DNA of 64,000 nucleotides. It comes from Pseudodesulfovibrio aespoeensis Aspo-2. GTDB lineage: Bacteria; Desulfobacterota; Desulfovibrionia; Desulfovibrionales; Desulfovibrionaceae. Numbering within the stretch: the stretch's first letter is position 1; every line of letters begins with the position of its first letter. The translations under genes were made by a program, and so were the position numbers. Below the pieces are notes generated by a model, which saw nothing but the letters and a program-made list of their open reading frames with translations, was not told where the DNA came from and did not search any database. Positions 1 through 7,834 of this stretch are shown here, one piece after another. The stretch covers positions 744,001 through 808,000 of the forward strand of contig NC_014844.1 of the NCBI RefSeq assembly GCF_000176915.2. Direction: 5' to 3'.

Positions 1-459
1 GATGCCGCCGCCGTTGTTGCCGTGGCGCGCCAGCACGAGCACGCAGAGCACGTTGACCAGCGGTATCAGGGTCAGCAGGGCCACGGCCGAGAGTTTCATC
101 CAGTCCGGGCCGAGCAGCGCAGCCGCCGCAGACATGCCCACATAGGTGTTGGGCCGGATGGCTCCCTGAAATACCGAGGTGAAGACCGCTCCGGACATGG
201 GCAGGAGCCGCCGGATGGTCAGCAGCACGCCCGCCATGAGGCAGACGGCAACAAACAGGGTCACGGCCAACCCGGTGGCCGACTCGTCAAAGGAGCGGCC
301 CGACAGCCCGCCCACCAGCAGGGCCGGGAAGAGCGCGTAATAGGTCAGCCGCTCGGACGCGGGCCAGAATCCCGGAGCCGGGAACGCGGCCCGGTTCAGG
401 ACAAACCCCAGCAGGATCAGCCCGAAAATGGGCGCCACGGCGAGCAGGATGGGAGACAT
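1..459 (-). CDS. AEC-family transporter (auxin efflux carrier/malate permease type), C-terminus cut by window edge
   Basis: The minus-strand reading from the ATG at 459 gives 153 residues before the window ends, so only the N-terminal half is present. It begins MSPILLAVAPIFGLILLGFV, a first membrane helix, and contains the FQGAIRPNTYVGMS segment typical of AEC permeases, followed by further hydrophobic helices. The family exports or takes up small organic anions across the inner membrane; the substrate cannot be told from sequence. It lies 152 bp downstream of a metallo-hydrolase gene, with a terminator between them, so it probably has its own promoter. Confidence 0.75.
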   Translation of the reverse strand, partial: MSPILLAVAPIFGLILLGFVLNRAAFPAPGFWPASERLTYYALFPALLVGGLSGRSFDESATGLAVTLFVAVCLMAGVLLTIRRLLPMSGAVFTSVFQGAIRPNTYVGMSAAAALLGPDWMKLSAVALLTLIPLVNVLCVLVLARHGNNGGGI

Positions 460-552
460 GGGCGGACACTACGCCCCTTGCGCCTGAAGTGGCAAGCAAA
501 ACGGCGGTCCGCCGACAGGAATCGTCAACATGGACGTAGTCTTGCGCGCCAG

Positions 553-584
553 AAAAACCCCCCGCGCACCGGAGTGCGCGGGGG
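553..584 (-). terminator. Rho-independent terminator of the MBL-fold hydrolase gene
   Basis: The arms at 558-569 and 574-584 form a GC-rich hairpin with a 4-base loop. Read on the minus strand the hairpin is followed by five T residues (553-557 on the plus strand are A). It lies just past the stop codon at 612. Confidence 0.85.
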
Positions 585-611
585 ATCAAATCATTGGCGT
601 TGCTCGGCCCG

Positions 612-1361
612 CTACTCCGGCACGGTCTCCATGGACGCCCACTTGGGCTCGTGCAGGGGCAGGACGAAATCGGCCATGTCCTTGGCCCGGAGCAGGATGT
701 CGTAGGCGTCCTGGGCGTTGGTGTGGGTGCCGGGCGGGATGACCTCCATCTCCATGGCCTTGACCTCCATGGGCGGATTGAGGTTCTCGAGAATGGTGCA
801 GAAACCGCAGATGAGCACGCTGCCCTTGTCGGTCTCGATCTTGACCGACATGCCCCCGGCAGTGTGGGCCGGGGTGTGGATCATGGTGATGCCGGGCACC
901 ACCTCGGTGTCGCGGTCCACCACCACCAACTGGCCGTTGTCCTCCACGTCCTCGATGTAGTCCTCAAGATAGCGGAAATCGAGCGGGTGCGGGTTGTGGA
1001 TGTGCTCCAGTTCCTTCTCGTGCACGTAGATGCGCGCGTTGACGCATTTGTAGTCGTTCTCGCAGTGGTCGTTGTGCAGGTGGGTGTGGATGACGATGTC
1101 GATATCCTCCGGGGTTAGGCCGTACTTGGCCAGCCCTTCCTCAAAGGTGTGGATCTTGCCGCCGATGGCTTTTTCGCGTTCCTCGGAGACGATGGGGTGC
1201 ATCTCGCCGGTGTCCACGAGGATTTTCTTGTCGCCCCCTTCGATGTACCAGGTGTAGATGGGGATGGTGTAGGGGGTGCCGTACCCGTGCTGGTAGGTCA
1301 TCATGCCCTTGTCAAAGACTTTGGTTCCCATGACGATGGGGTGGATTTTATATGTGTTCAT
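612..1361 (-). CDS. MBL-fold metallo-hydrolase, N-acyl homoserine lactonase-like
   Basis: This 249-residue cytosolic protein has the metallo-beta-lactamase metal motif HTHLHNDH at residues 92-99, a further metal His in HTPAHTAGG (about 166) and a C-terminal LPLHEP His. It resembles the family annotated as N-acyl homoserine lactonases, but many members hydrolyse other lactones or esters, so the substrate is unknown. The position where the bridging metal Asp is expected (usually GD) reads ICGFC, which marks a divergent subgroup. It is a single-gene unit with its own terminator downstream and about 500 bp of non-coding DNA upstream. Confidence 0.75.
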   Translation of the reverse strand: MNTYKIHPIVMGTKVFDKGMMTYQHGYGTPYTIPIYTWYIEGGDKKILVDTGEMHPIVSEEREKAIGGKIHTFEEGLAKYGLTPEDIDIVIHTHLHNDHCENDYKCVNARIYVHEKELEHIHNPHPLDFRYLEDYIEDVEDNGQLVVVDRDTEVVPGITMIHTPAHTAGGMSVKIETDKGSVLICGFCTILENLNPPMEVKAMEMEVIPPGTHTNAQDAYDILLRAKDMADFVLPLHEPKWASMETVPE

Positions 1362-1513
1362 GGTTCACCTTGTGGGTTGTTAATTTCTTTGAAGATATGG
1401 GGACTGGTTGGATAAAGTCAAGGTTTGGCGGCGAGGCGGGAGGAGAAGAAAGAAAAGGAAGCCGCCTTTGGCGGGATGAAGAGTCGGGTGAGGATTTCGC
1501 TCCTCCGTCGCGA

Positions 1514-1545
1514 CCTCCTTTTGGATCAAAGCGCCCAAAAGGAGG
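1514..1545. repeat. Inverted repeat, 11-bp perfect arms
   Basis: CCTCCTTTTGG at 1514-1524 is the exact reverse complement of 1535-1545, with a 10-base loop. It could fold as a hairpin in RNA from either strand; no function is evident. Confidence 0.7.
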
Positions 1546-1623
1546 CAAAAACCGCTTTCAAGACCTGTGATCGGGTCTCCCGCGTCGGACACCAGTAGCT
1601 TTGGTCTGAGCATAGGGCTGCTG

Positions 1624-1670
1624 GCGAAACAGTTGGGAGCGGTCGAAGACTCCGCTCCCAACTGTTTCGC
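1624..1670. repeat. Inverted repeat, 19-bp perfect arms
   Basis: The left arm 1624-1642 (GCGAAACAGTTGGGAGCGG) is the exact reverse complement of 1652-1670, with a 9-base loop. No T-run follows on either strand and no gene end is near, so it is not an ordinary terminator. A mobile intergenic repeat or a small structured RNA is possible. Confidence 0.85.
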
Positions 1671-1800
1671 CGGGCCGCAGGCCGACGCAACTGGTGCCTC
1701 GACGCTCCCGCCCATTGCGGGGCTAGCGAAGGGGGGTTGGAATTGGCGTGGCCGGGCAGGACACAAGACAAGGTCAGGATACTCTTTTGAATTAACCCCT

Positions 1801-1867
1801 GCCGCGTGAAACAGCGATGGCCTGCCCATCCCGTAAGGGTGGGCGGGCCATCGCCGTTTCATGCGGC
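1801..1867 (-). terminator. Very long hairpin after the nucleoside transporter gene
   Basis: About 30 nearly continuous base pairs (1801-1832 against 1837-1867) close on a GTAA loop, with small interruptions around 1806/1862, 1813/1855 and within the inner stem. It lies about 20 bases past the stop of the minus-strand transporter gene, so termination or mRNA 3'-end protection is likely. No clear T-run follows. Confidence 0.6.
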
Positions 1868-1889
1868 TCTTGCCGCCGGAGGCATTCTT

Positions 1890-3143
1890 TTACGGGATGA
1901 TGACTCCGACCACGGCGCCGGTCATGAGGGTGGCGAGGGTGCCGGAGATGATGGAGCGCAGTCCGAGGTTGACGATTTCGCCGCGTCGTTGCGGGGCCAT
2001 GACGCCGAGTCCGCCGATCATGATGCCGAGGCTGCCGAAGTTGGCGAAGCCGCACATGGCGTAGGTCATTATGATGCGGCTGCGTGGGGAGAGGGCGTCC
2101 GGGGGCAGTCGGGCCATGTCGAGGTAGGCGAGGAATTCGTTGAGCATGGTTTTGGTGCCCATGAGGCTGCCTGCGGTCTGGGCTTCGGCCCAGGGGATGC
2201 CGATGAGCCAGACGATGGGGCTCATGAGCCAGCCGAGGATGCGTTGCAGGGTCAGGGGGGCGTCGGCCACGTTGGGGGCCAGGGCGAGGGCGGCGTTGCC
2301 CAGCGAGACGAGGGCCACCAGGACGATGAGCATGGCCACGACGTTGATGAGGATGTTGACGCCGTCCACGGTGCCGTGGGTGACGGCGTCCATGGTGGAC
2401 ACGGACGTTCGCGGGGGGATGGCGCGCCCTTCGGTGGTTTGCTCGGTCTCGGGCACCATGATGCGCGAGACGAGGATGGCTGCCGGGGCGGAGATGATGC
2501 TGGCGGCCAGGATCTGGCCCATGGCACCGGGGATGGTGGCGGAGAGGATGGAGGCGTAGAGCACGAGCATGGTCCCGGCGATGGTGGCCATGCCGCAGGT
2601 CATGAGCGAGAAGAGCTCGCTGCGGGTCATGCGGGCGAGGTAGGGTCGGACCACGAGGGGGGCTTCGACCATGCCCATGAAAATGTTGGCTGCCGCAGCC
2701 ACGCCGAGGGCGCCGCCGACACGCATGGTTCGTTGGAGCAGGAAGGAGAATCCCTGGACCACGAGGGGCAGGATGCGCCAGTGGTAGAGCACGGCGGACA
2801 CGGCGGACATGACCAGGATGATGGGCAGGGCGCGGAAGGCGAGGATGAAGCTCGCGCCGGGATAGGGCTCGGCAAAGGGCAGGTCGCCGCCGCCGAGGTA
2901 GCCAAAGACGAAGGAGGTCCCGGCCATGGTGGCTTTTTCGATGACCAGGGCGACCTCATTGAGGCCGAGAAAGAACCGTTCGAAGAGCGGCACCTTGAGC
3001 ATGAGCAGGGCCAGCCCGAGTTGCAGTCCCAGCCCGATGGCGATGGGCAACAGGCGCACCTCGCGCCGTTTCTCGCTCATGAGCCAGGCCAGCCCCACCA
3101 GCGCCATCAGTCCCATGGCGCTTTGCAGCGTGTTCACATCCAT
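1890..3143 (-). CDS. Concentrative nucleoside transporter (NupC/CNT family)
   Basis: This 417-residue polytopic inner-membrane protein should import nucleosides with Na+ or H+. The sequence has the CNT layout: N-terminal helices, the GTSFVFGYLGGG gate segment, a nucleoside-recognition-like helix pair and the late EFLAYLDMARL and MTYAMCGFANFGSLGI motifs characteristic of CNT proteins. An upstream in-frame extension exists, but the ATG at 3143 is preceded directly by a GGGGGGTGGGGA ribosome site and begins MDVNTLQSAMG, so I chose it. The next minus-strand gene upstream is an MFS carrier about 108 bp away. Confidence 0.88.
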   Translation of the reverse strand: MDVNTLQSAMGLMALVGLAWLMSEKRREVRLLPIAIGLGLQLGLALLMLKVPLFERFFLGLNEVALVIEKATMAGTSFVFGYLGGGDLPFAEPYPGASFILAFRALPIILVMSAVSAVLYHWRILPLVVQGFSFLLQRTMRVGGALGVAAAANIFMGMVEAPLVVRPYLARMTRSELFSLMTCGMATIAGTMLVLYASILSATIPGAMGQILAASIISAPAAILVSRIMVPETEQTTEGRAIPPRTSVSTMDAVTHGTVDGVNILINVVAMLIVLVALVSLGNAALALAPNVADAPLTLQRILGWLMSPIVWLIGIPWAEAQTAGSLMGTKTMLNEFLAYLDMARLPPDALSPRSRIIMTYAMCGFANFGSLGIMIGGLGVMAPQRRGEIVNLGLRSIISGTLATLMTGAVVGVIIP

Positions 3144-3202
3144 TCCCCACCCCCCTGAATTGAAAGTGTCACCGGGTGGAGTACCGGCTTGGCCGATTTG
3201 GC

Positions 3203-3240
3203 GCAAGGGGCCAGACGCAAGGGGCCAGATGCAAGGGGCA
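3203..3240. repeat. Short tandem repeat, 14-bp unit, 2.7 copies
   Basis: The unit GCAAGGGGCCAGAY occurs at 3203-3216 and 3217-3230, with a partial third copy at 3231-3240. It lies in the short spacer between two minus-strand transporter genes. Confidence 0.85.
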
Positions 3241-3250
3241 GCGGGTGTGT

Positions 3251-4447
3251 CTAGTCGTCGCGCCCGGCGGTGCCTGCGGGCAGCAGACGCAGCATGGGCA
3301 TGGCCGCCAGCAGGGCGCAGCCGAGGATCATGAATCCGTGGTCAAAGCGTCCGGCATCGCCCATGGCCCCGAGAAAGATGGGCGCAACGCCGATGCCGAT
3401 GACGGCGTTGATCGGCCCCATGAGGGCCAGGGCCACGGTGCGGTGTTCTGGGGGAAAGACCGTGGATACCAGGGTGAATCCGGGCGCGAACATGAACACC
3501 GAGCACATGGGCTGGAGCAGGACCACGACCATCAGTGGCGTGTCTGAAGTCAGGCCAAGGGCGATCAGGGCGCTTCCGGTCAGGAGCAGGAAGAGGAATA
3601 TGGCGGGCCTGGCTCCCCATCGGTCGGTGATCCAGCCCGCCACAAAGGGGGCGAAGCAGGCCAGCACTCTGGACACGGACAGGAGTTTGTTGGCGGCCTC
3701 GCGGGTGTAGCCGTGGGCATCGGCCAGATAGAGCGGGAGCATGGAGTATGGGCCGACGGACGCACAGACGCCCAGGCAGAAGAAGAGCACGAGCACCCAG
3801 AATATGGGCCGCCTGACGATCTGCATGACCACGGGCGGACCGGGCACGGTGCCTGGGAACTCGCCGCCCCTGCCCGATCGCAGGAACCACAGGCCCAGAC
3901 AGAGCTGCACCGCGCCGAGCAGATGGAGGGAGGCCCGCCAGTCGAAGCAGAGCAGCACGGCCTCGGCCAGGATCGGGGCCGTCACAAAGGCGAGATTGGG
4001 GGCCAGTTCGTGCACGGCCATGGACTTGCCCCAGTCCTCCTTGCGGATAAGGGAGAAAATGGTGGCGATGCCCGAGGGCAGGTAGAAGCCCGCAGCCACG
4101 CCCATGGTGAAGAGGGCGGCCAGCAGCCCTGCGTAGTCCCTGGCCAGGGGGGTGGCCAAGGCACACGCGCCCACGAGCAGGGACGAGATGCCCACGGTCC
4201 GCCGGTGGTTGACGGCCCTGGAGAGGAAGCCGCTCAGGAGCAGCCCCAGGGCGTTGCCCGCGCCAAGGGCCATGAAGAGCACGCCCGCCCCGGTGTGGGC
4301 AAAGCCGAGGTCGGCCTGGATCACTGGCATGATCGGCGCGAGGACGACACGGGAGAGAAAGTTGAAGAAAAAGATGGCCGTCACGAAGATCACTCCGGGG
4401 AGGGCGACGCGAAAAGGGGTGCGGGTGTCGAGTGCGCGTGACTTCAT
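3251..4447 (-). CDS. Major facilitator superfamily (MFS) transporter
   Basis: This 398-residue protein has about twelve hydrophobic segments and the MFS order of two six-helix halves, including the conserved first loop after helix 2 and GWITDRWGARPAIF after helix 8, which is the A-type loop motif. It is an inner-membrane secondary carrier; the substrate is unknown. The ATG at 4447 follows GGGAAGGCACCT, a plausible ribosome site. It stands about 108 bp upstream of the nucleoside transporter gene on the same strand; the spacer carries a tandem repeat, so a shared transcript is possible but not certain. Confidence 0.85.
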   Translation of the reverse strand: MKSRALDTRTPFRVALPGVIFVTAIFFFNFLSRVVLAPIMPVIQADLGFAHTGAGVLFMALGAGNALGLLLSGFLSRAVNHRRTVGISSLLVGACALATPLARDYAGLLAALFTMGVAAGFYLPSGIATIFSLIRKEDWGKSMAVHELAPNLAFVTAPILAEAVLLCFDWRASLHLLGAVQLCLGLWFLRSGRGGEFPGTVPGPPVVMQIVRRPIFWVLVLFFCLGVCASVGPYSMLPLYLADAHGYTREAANKLLSVSRVLACFAPFVAGWITDRWGARPAIFLFLLLTGSALIALGLTSDTPLMVVVLLQPMCSVFMFAPGFTLVSTVFPPEHRTVALALMGPINAVIGIGVAPIFLGAMGDAGRFDHGFMILGCALLAAMPMLRLLPAGTAGRDD

Positions 4448-4664
4448 AGGTGCCTTCCCGTGTATGGCTCATCCATTTTCCCGGCAAGGCCTTTCTGGAA
4501 AGCGTCTTATTTTCAATATACACGGCTTGACCCGTCCTCCCGAAGCCGATACCTATTTCCCATACTTGGCCGTGCCAGCGCGCACGCCCTGAATACGAAA
4601 TTAAGAGACACTATTCAGCCCGGCAGCCTTTTTGGCGCGGGGTTTGAGTTCAAGGAGAGAAGTC

Positions 4665-5123
4665 ATGGATGTCGAACTTGCAAAGCCCTTCATCAAAGCA
4701 GCGGTCGATGTCTTGTCAACCATGGCTTTCGTCAAGCCGCAGGTGGGCAGGCCTTACGTCAAGAAGAACAATGTTGCCGCGGGCGACGTGTCTGGACTTG
4801 TCGGCATCACCGGCGAGCGCAACGGCAGCGTGTCGCTCTCCTTTTCCAGGGGGTGCGCGGTGGCCATCGTCAAGAACATGCTGGGTGAGGAAATCGACGA
4901 CATCATGCAGGATGTCAGGGACGCAGTGGGCGAACTGACCAACATGATCTCCGGGCAGGCCCGAGCCGGGCTGGCAGAGCGCGGCTACGTGTTCCAGGGG
5001 TCAACCCCCACGGTCATCATGGGGGACGGGCACACCATCTCGCATATGGCCAAGACGCCGATCATGGCCATCCCCTTCACCACGCCTGACGGCCACTTCA
5101 CCATCGAATTCTGCTTCGAGTAG
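4665..5123 (+). CDS. cheX: CheX-type CheY-P phosphatase (chemotaxis protein CheX)
   Basis: The 152-residue protein matches CheX in length and contains the catalytic E-x-x-N pair in VGELTNMISGQAR (E90, N93). CheX dephosphorylates phospho-response regulators of the CheY type in the cytosol. The ATG at 4665 follows CAAGGAGAGAAGTC; a longer in-frame start at 4632 lacks a ribosome site. The next gene, 32 bp downstream on the same strand, ends in a CheY-like receiver domain, which makes it a natural substrate for this phosphatase (inference from context). Confidence 0.88.
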   Translation: MDVELAKPFIKAAVDVLSTMAFVKPQVGRPYVKKNNVAAGDVSGLVGITGERNGSVSLSFSRGCAVAIVKNMLGEEIDDIMQDVRDAVGELTNMISGQARAGLAERGYVFQGSTPTVIMGDGHTISHMAKTPIMAIPFTTPDGHFTIEFCFE

Positions 5124-5155
5124 GCACCAGCCCACCTCAACCGTTGGAGAGAAGC

Positions 5156-6742
5156 ATGGCGACGCTAGACGATTTCAGGAGCAAGGAATTTCTGGATCAG
5201 ATCATGGTCCTCAACGAGATATCCGGCGACAAGGATGCCGAGAACCTGCCCGGCCTGATCGACCTTCTCAAGAACCCCGTGGGCGACACCTCCATCGACT
5301 ACATGGTGGTCAACGCCCTCAATGCGGTCCTGTCCAGCAACGAGGACATGGTCATCAAGGGATTGTCCGACACGCACGCCGGGCTGCGCACCCTGTGCAT
5401 CCGGGTGGCCGGCGAGCACGGATTCAGGCGCGCCGCCGAGCCGCTCGTGGCCATAGCCGGGACCGAGAAGGACCCGGACCAGCTCATGGACATCCTCAAC
5501 TCCCTGGCGCGCATCGCCGATCCTTCGGTCACGCCCGTGTTCCGTGCGCACCTCGGCCACGATGACCCGTTCATCAAGTCCGCCTGCATCGAGGCGCTGG
5601 GCAGGCTCCAGGACGCCGGGTCCGTGGACAGCTTCAAGGCCATGATCATCGAGAGCGAGGCCCCGGACCGGTATGAAGTTTGCGACATCACCACCTGGAA
5701 GGCGGTGGAGGCGTTGTCTTCCTTTTCCGGCGAGGAGACCATCGGATTCCTGGTCGAGAAGCTTCACCACAAGAACCCCACGGTGCGCCGCATCATCACC
5801 GACGCGCTCACGAACATGGGCAAGCCGACCGTATCCCTGCTGCTCAAGGCGTTCGAGAGCGGCGATATCGACATGCGCATCCTGGCCGCCAACGTCCTTG
5901 GTTTTGTGGGCGACCGCTCCGGCGCGGACGGACTGGTGGCCGCCTTTGACAAGGGGCAGGCGGACGACCCCAATGTCCGTTACGCCGTGTACGAGGCCCT
6001 TGGGCGCATCGGGACCATGAAGGGCATCATTTGTCTGGTGGACGGGCTCCACGAACCCGACGAACTCCTCCTCATGGCCGTGGTCGGCGGGCTGGAGCGG
6101 CATGTCAATCCGGGCATGACCGCCGCCCTGACCGGGCTGATCGCCAAGGGTGATGATCAGAGCGACCGGCTGGCCAAGGCGGTCATCGCCACCAGGGCCA
6201 CCACCATTTTTGACGCCCTGTACGAGAACGCGGGCGCGGGCGACGCCCTGGTCGACGTCCTGGCCGAATCCAGGGATCAGGAGATCATCGACGAGTTCCG
6301 CGCCGTGCTGGACAGTATCGGCGGAAGCCGCGCCGAGGACGACCTGGACAGACTGCCGCAGGTGGCCGCAGGCGGCAGGCAGGCTCTGGCCGCGGACGAC
6401 TCCCGCTCCATGTGCGCCATGCACCGCGCCATTCTGACGGATCTCGGATTCGAGCCGTTCATGGCTTCCAACGGCGAGGAGGCCTACGACTTCATAGAGC
6501 AGGGCAAGGACTTCGAGGTCATCATCACCGACATGAACATGCCGGTCATGGACGGCATGGAGCTGGTGGGCAAGGTGCGCCACACCCCCGGCTACGAGGA
6601 GGTGCCCATCATCATGGTCACCACAGAGTCCGAGGCGTCGCAGCAGGATATGGCCCGCAAGGCGGGCGTCACTGCCTTTATCACCAAGCCGTTCAAGCCC
6701 GAAGCCCTCAAGGCCAAGATTTTGGAGGTGGTGGGCGGCTGA
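5156..6742 (+). CDS. HEAT-repeat protein with C-terminal response-regulator receiver domain
   Basis: The 528-residue protein has two parts. Residues about 15-390 are alpha-helical HEAT-like repeats (recurring patterns such as IEALGRLQDAGS, TDALTNMGKPTVS, YEALGRIGTMKG). Residues about 410-528 are a CheY-like receiver: the phospho-acceptor Asp is in ITDMNMPVMDG (about D459) and the conserved Lys in ITKPFKP (about K511). No output DNA-binding domain is present, so the HEAT scaffold probably binds a partner protein. The ATG at 5156 follows GGAGAGAAGC. It is cotranscribed with cheX and closed by a terminator. Confidence 0.85.
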   Translation: MATLDDFRSKEFLDQIMVLNEISGDKDAENLPGLIDLLKNPVGDTSIDYMVVNALNAVLSSNEDMVIKGLSDTHAGLRTLCIRVAGEHGFRRAAEPLVAIAGTEKDPDQLMDILNSLARIADPSVTPVFRAHLGHDDPFIKSACIEALGRLQDAGSVDSFKAMIIESEAPDRYEVCDITTWKAVEALSSFSGEETIGFLVEKLHHKNPTVRRIITDALTNMGKPTVSLLLKAFESGDIDMRILAANVLGFVGDRSGADGLVAAFDKGQADDPNVRYAVYEALGRIGTMKGIICLVDGLHEPDELLLMAVVGGLERHVNPGMTAALTGLIAKGDDQSDRLAKAVIATRATTIFDALYENAGAGDALVDVLAESRDQEIIDEFRAVLDSIGGSRAEDDLDRLPQVAAGGRQALAADDSRSMCAMHRAILTDLGFEPFMASNGEEAYDFIEQGKDFEVIITDMNMPVMDGMELVGKVRHTPGYEEVPIIMVTTESEASQQDMARKAGVTAFITKPFKPEALKAKILEVVGG

Positions 6743-6787
6743 TTTCGTCCGCCGCAGTAGCGGCACCCCAGCCCAGACTACCGGGAA

Positions 6788-6824
6788 ACCGGGCGCAGAG
6801 GAGTATCCCCTGCGCCCGGTTTTT
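6788..6824 (+). terminator. Rho-independent terminator of the cheX / HEAT-REC unit
   Basis: ACCGGGCGCAG (6788-6798) pairs with CTGCGCCCGGT (6810-6820), followed by a T-run. A shorter T-run on the other strand may help end the converging hydrolase gene. Confidence 0.9.
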
Positions 6825-6838
6825 CTGTTGTCGTCCTC

Positions 6839-7729
6839 TTAGCGGCCTTGACGGCTGGGCGGGCGCGGTGCATCGCGCACGGCGGATTTGAGGAAGTCCG
6901 TCACCTGGGCCGTCACCTCGCGCGAATAGAGCATGAAGACATGGCTCATGGGCGCGACCAGACGCTCGTCCCAGCCGGGACGGCCCGTGCGCAGGCAGGA
7001 GGCGGGGAACACGAAATCGTCCACCGGCGAGATCAGGGCCAGCCGGGGGCAGTCCGGGTCGGGCACCGCTGCCACTGTCGCGGGTATGCCGTGTTGGGCG
7101 ATGGTCCGGCCAGGGATGAGGCCGCGGGCCATGCCACCCATGCCCAGACGGGCCAGTTCCGACCCGTGGTGAGGCGTGCCCAGGGTGATCAGGGCCGCCA
7201 CCCGGCCAGCGAACCGGGGGTCGCCAGCCGCCGCGCGGCAGACCAGCCCGCCCAGGCTGTGGCCCACCAGGATCGCCCGCGCGCCGGGCCGGGGGCCGAG
7301 CAGTCGGTCCAGGGTTTGGCACAGGGAATCCGTTGCCGTGTCGAAATCCCCGGTAAAGGTGTTGTATTGAAAGGTGTGCAGGTCGGTGAACCCGGCCCGG
7401 GCCAGCCAGCGGGCAAAGAGCACCCAGGCCGAGCGGTTGTGATACAGGCCGTGCACCAGCACCACGGGCAGCAGGCCCGGCTCGCGCTCCCGGCGCGGGA
7501 GCCAGGCCAGCGGATACGCGGCCAGGGCCATGATCCCGGAGACCACGGACGTTCCAAGCCCGGCCAGCAGTGGACGCGCCAGTCCGCCCCGGTCGTCATG
7601 GGCCTGGGCCAGCAGCCCGGCCCGACTGTTGGACACGAGAAAGGCCGTGTAGCGCACCAGGGACAGGGCGATCACGATTATCACGGCGATCACGCCGATC
7701 ACCAGCAGGGTCCATGCAACAGATGTCAT
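6839..7729 (-). CDS. Membrane-anchored alpha/beta hydrolase, lipase-like
   Basis: The 296-residue protein starts with a strong hydrophobic helix (residues 5-27), then an alpha/beta-hydrolase domain. Visible hallmarks are the oxyanion segment VVLVHGLYHN, the nucleophile elbow VGHSLGGLV, a likely catalytic Asp in SPVDDFVFP and a likely catalytic His in APMSHVFML. It probably cleaves an ester of a lipid or other hydrophobic substrate at the membrane. It converges on the HEAT-REC gene and is divergent from the DUF1786 gene. Confidence 0.8.
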   Translation of the reverse strand: MTSVAWTLLVIGVIAVIIVIALSLVRYTAFLVSNSRAGLLAQAHDDRGGLARPLLAGLGTSVVSGIMALAAYPLAWLPRREREPGLLPVVLVHGLYHNRSAWVLFARWLARAGFTDLHTFQYNTFTGDFDTATDSLCQTLDRLLGPRPGARAILVGHSLGGLVCRAAAGDPRFAGRVAALITLGTPHHGSELARLGMGGMARGLIPGRTIAQHGIPATVAAVPDPDCPRLALISPVDDFVFPASCLRTGRPGWDERLVAPMSHVFMLYSREVTAQVTDFLKSAVRDAPRPPSRQGR

Positions 7730-7834
7730 GGGCGCATGGTACAGGGCGCGCGTCCTGTCCGCAACCGCATCCCGCCCTTGCCTGCATCACGGGAGCAAGG
7801 TACTCTCCGAGCCTGAAACCAAAGGAGATTCCTC

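Larger units (their letters stand above)
1362..1889. other. Long non-coding spacer rich in hairpins
   Basis: No credible gene is visible between the start of the MBL-fold gene and the end of the nucleoside transporter gene. The stretch holds three strong inverted repeats: 1514-1545, 1624-1670 and 1801-1867. Only the last lies where a terminator for a flanking gene is expected. The remaining sequence shows no protein similarity that I recognise in either direction. Confidence 0.6.

Noticed and set aside
1806-3158. A 450-codon plus-strand open frame rich in Gly, His and Asp.
   Set aside because: It is the mirror of the nucleoside transporter gene on the other strand; the composition is an artefact of GC-rich codon positions and there is no domain.
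5165-6766. A 533-codon minus-strand open frame.
   Set aside because: It lies opposite the HEAT-REC gene, which has clear domains; no motif is seen in the antisense reading.
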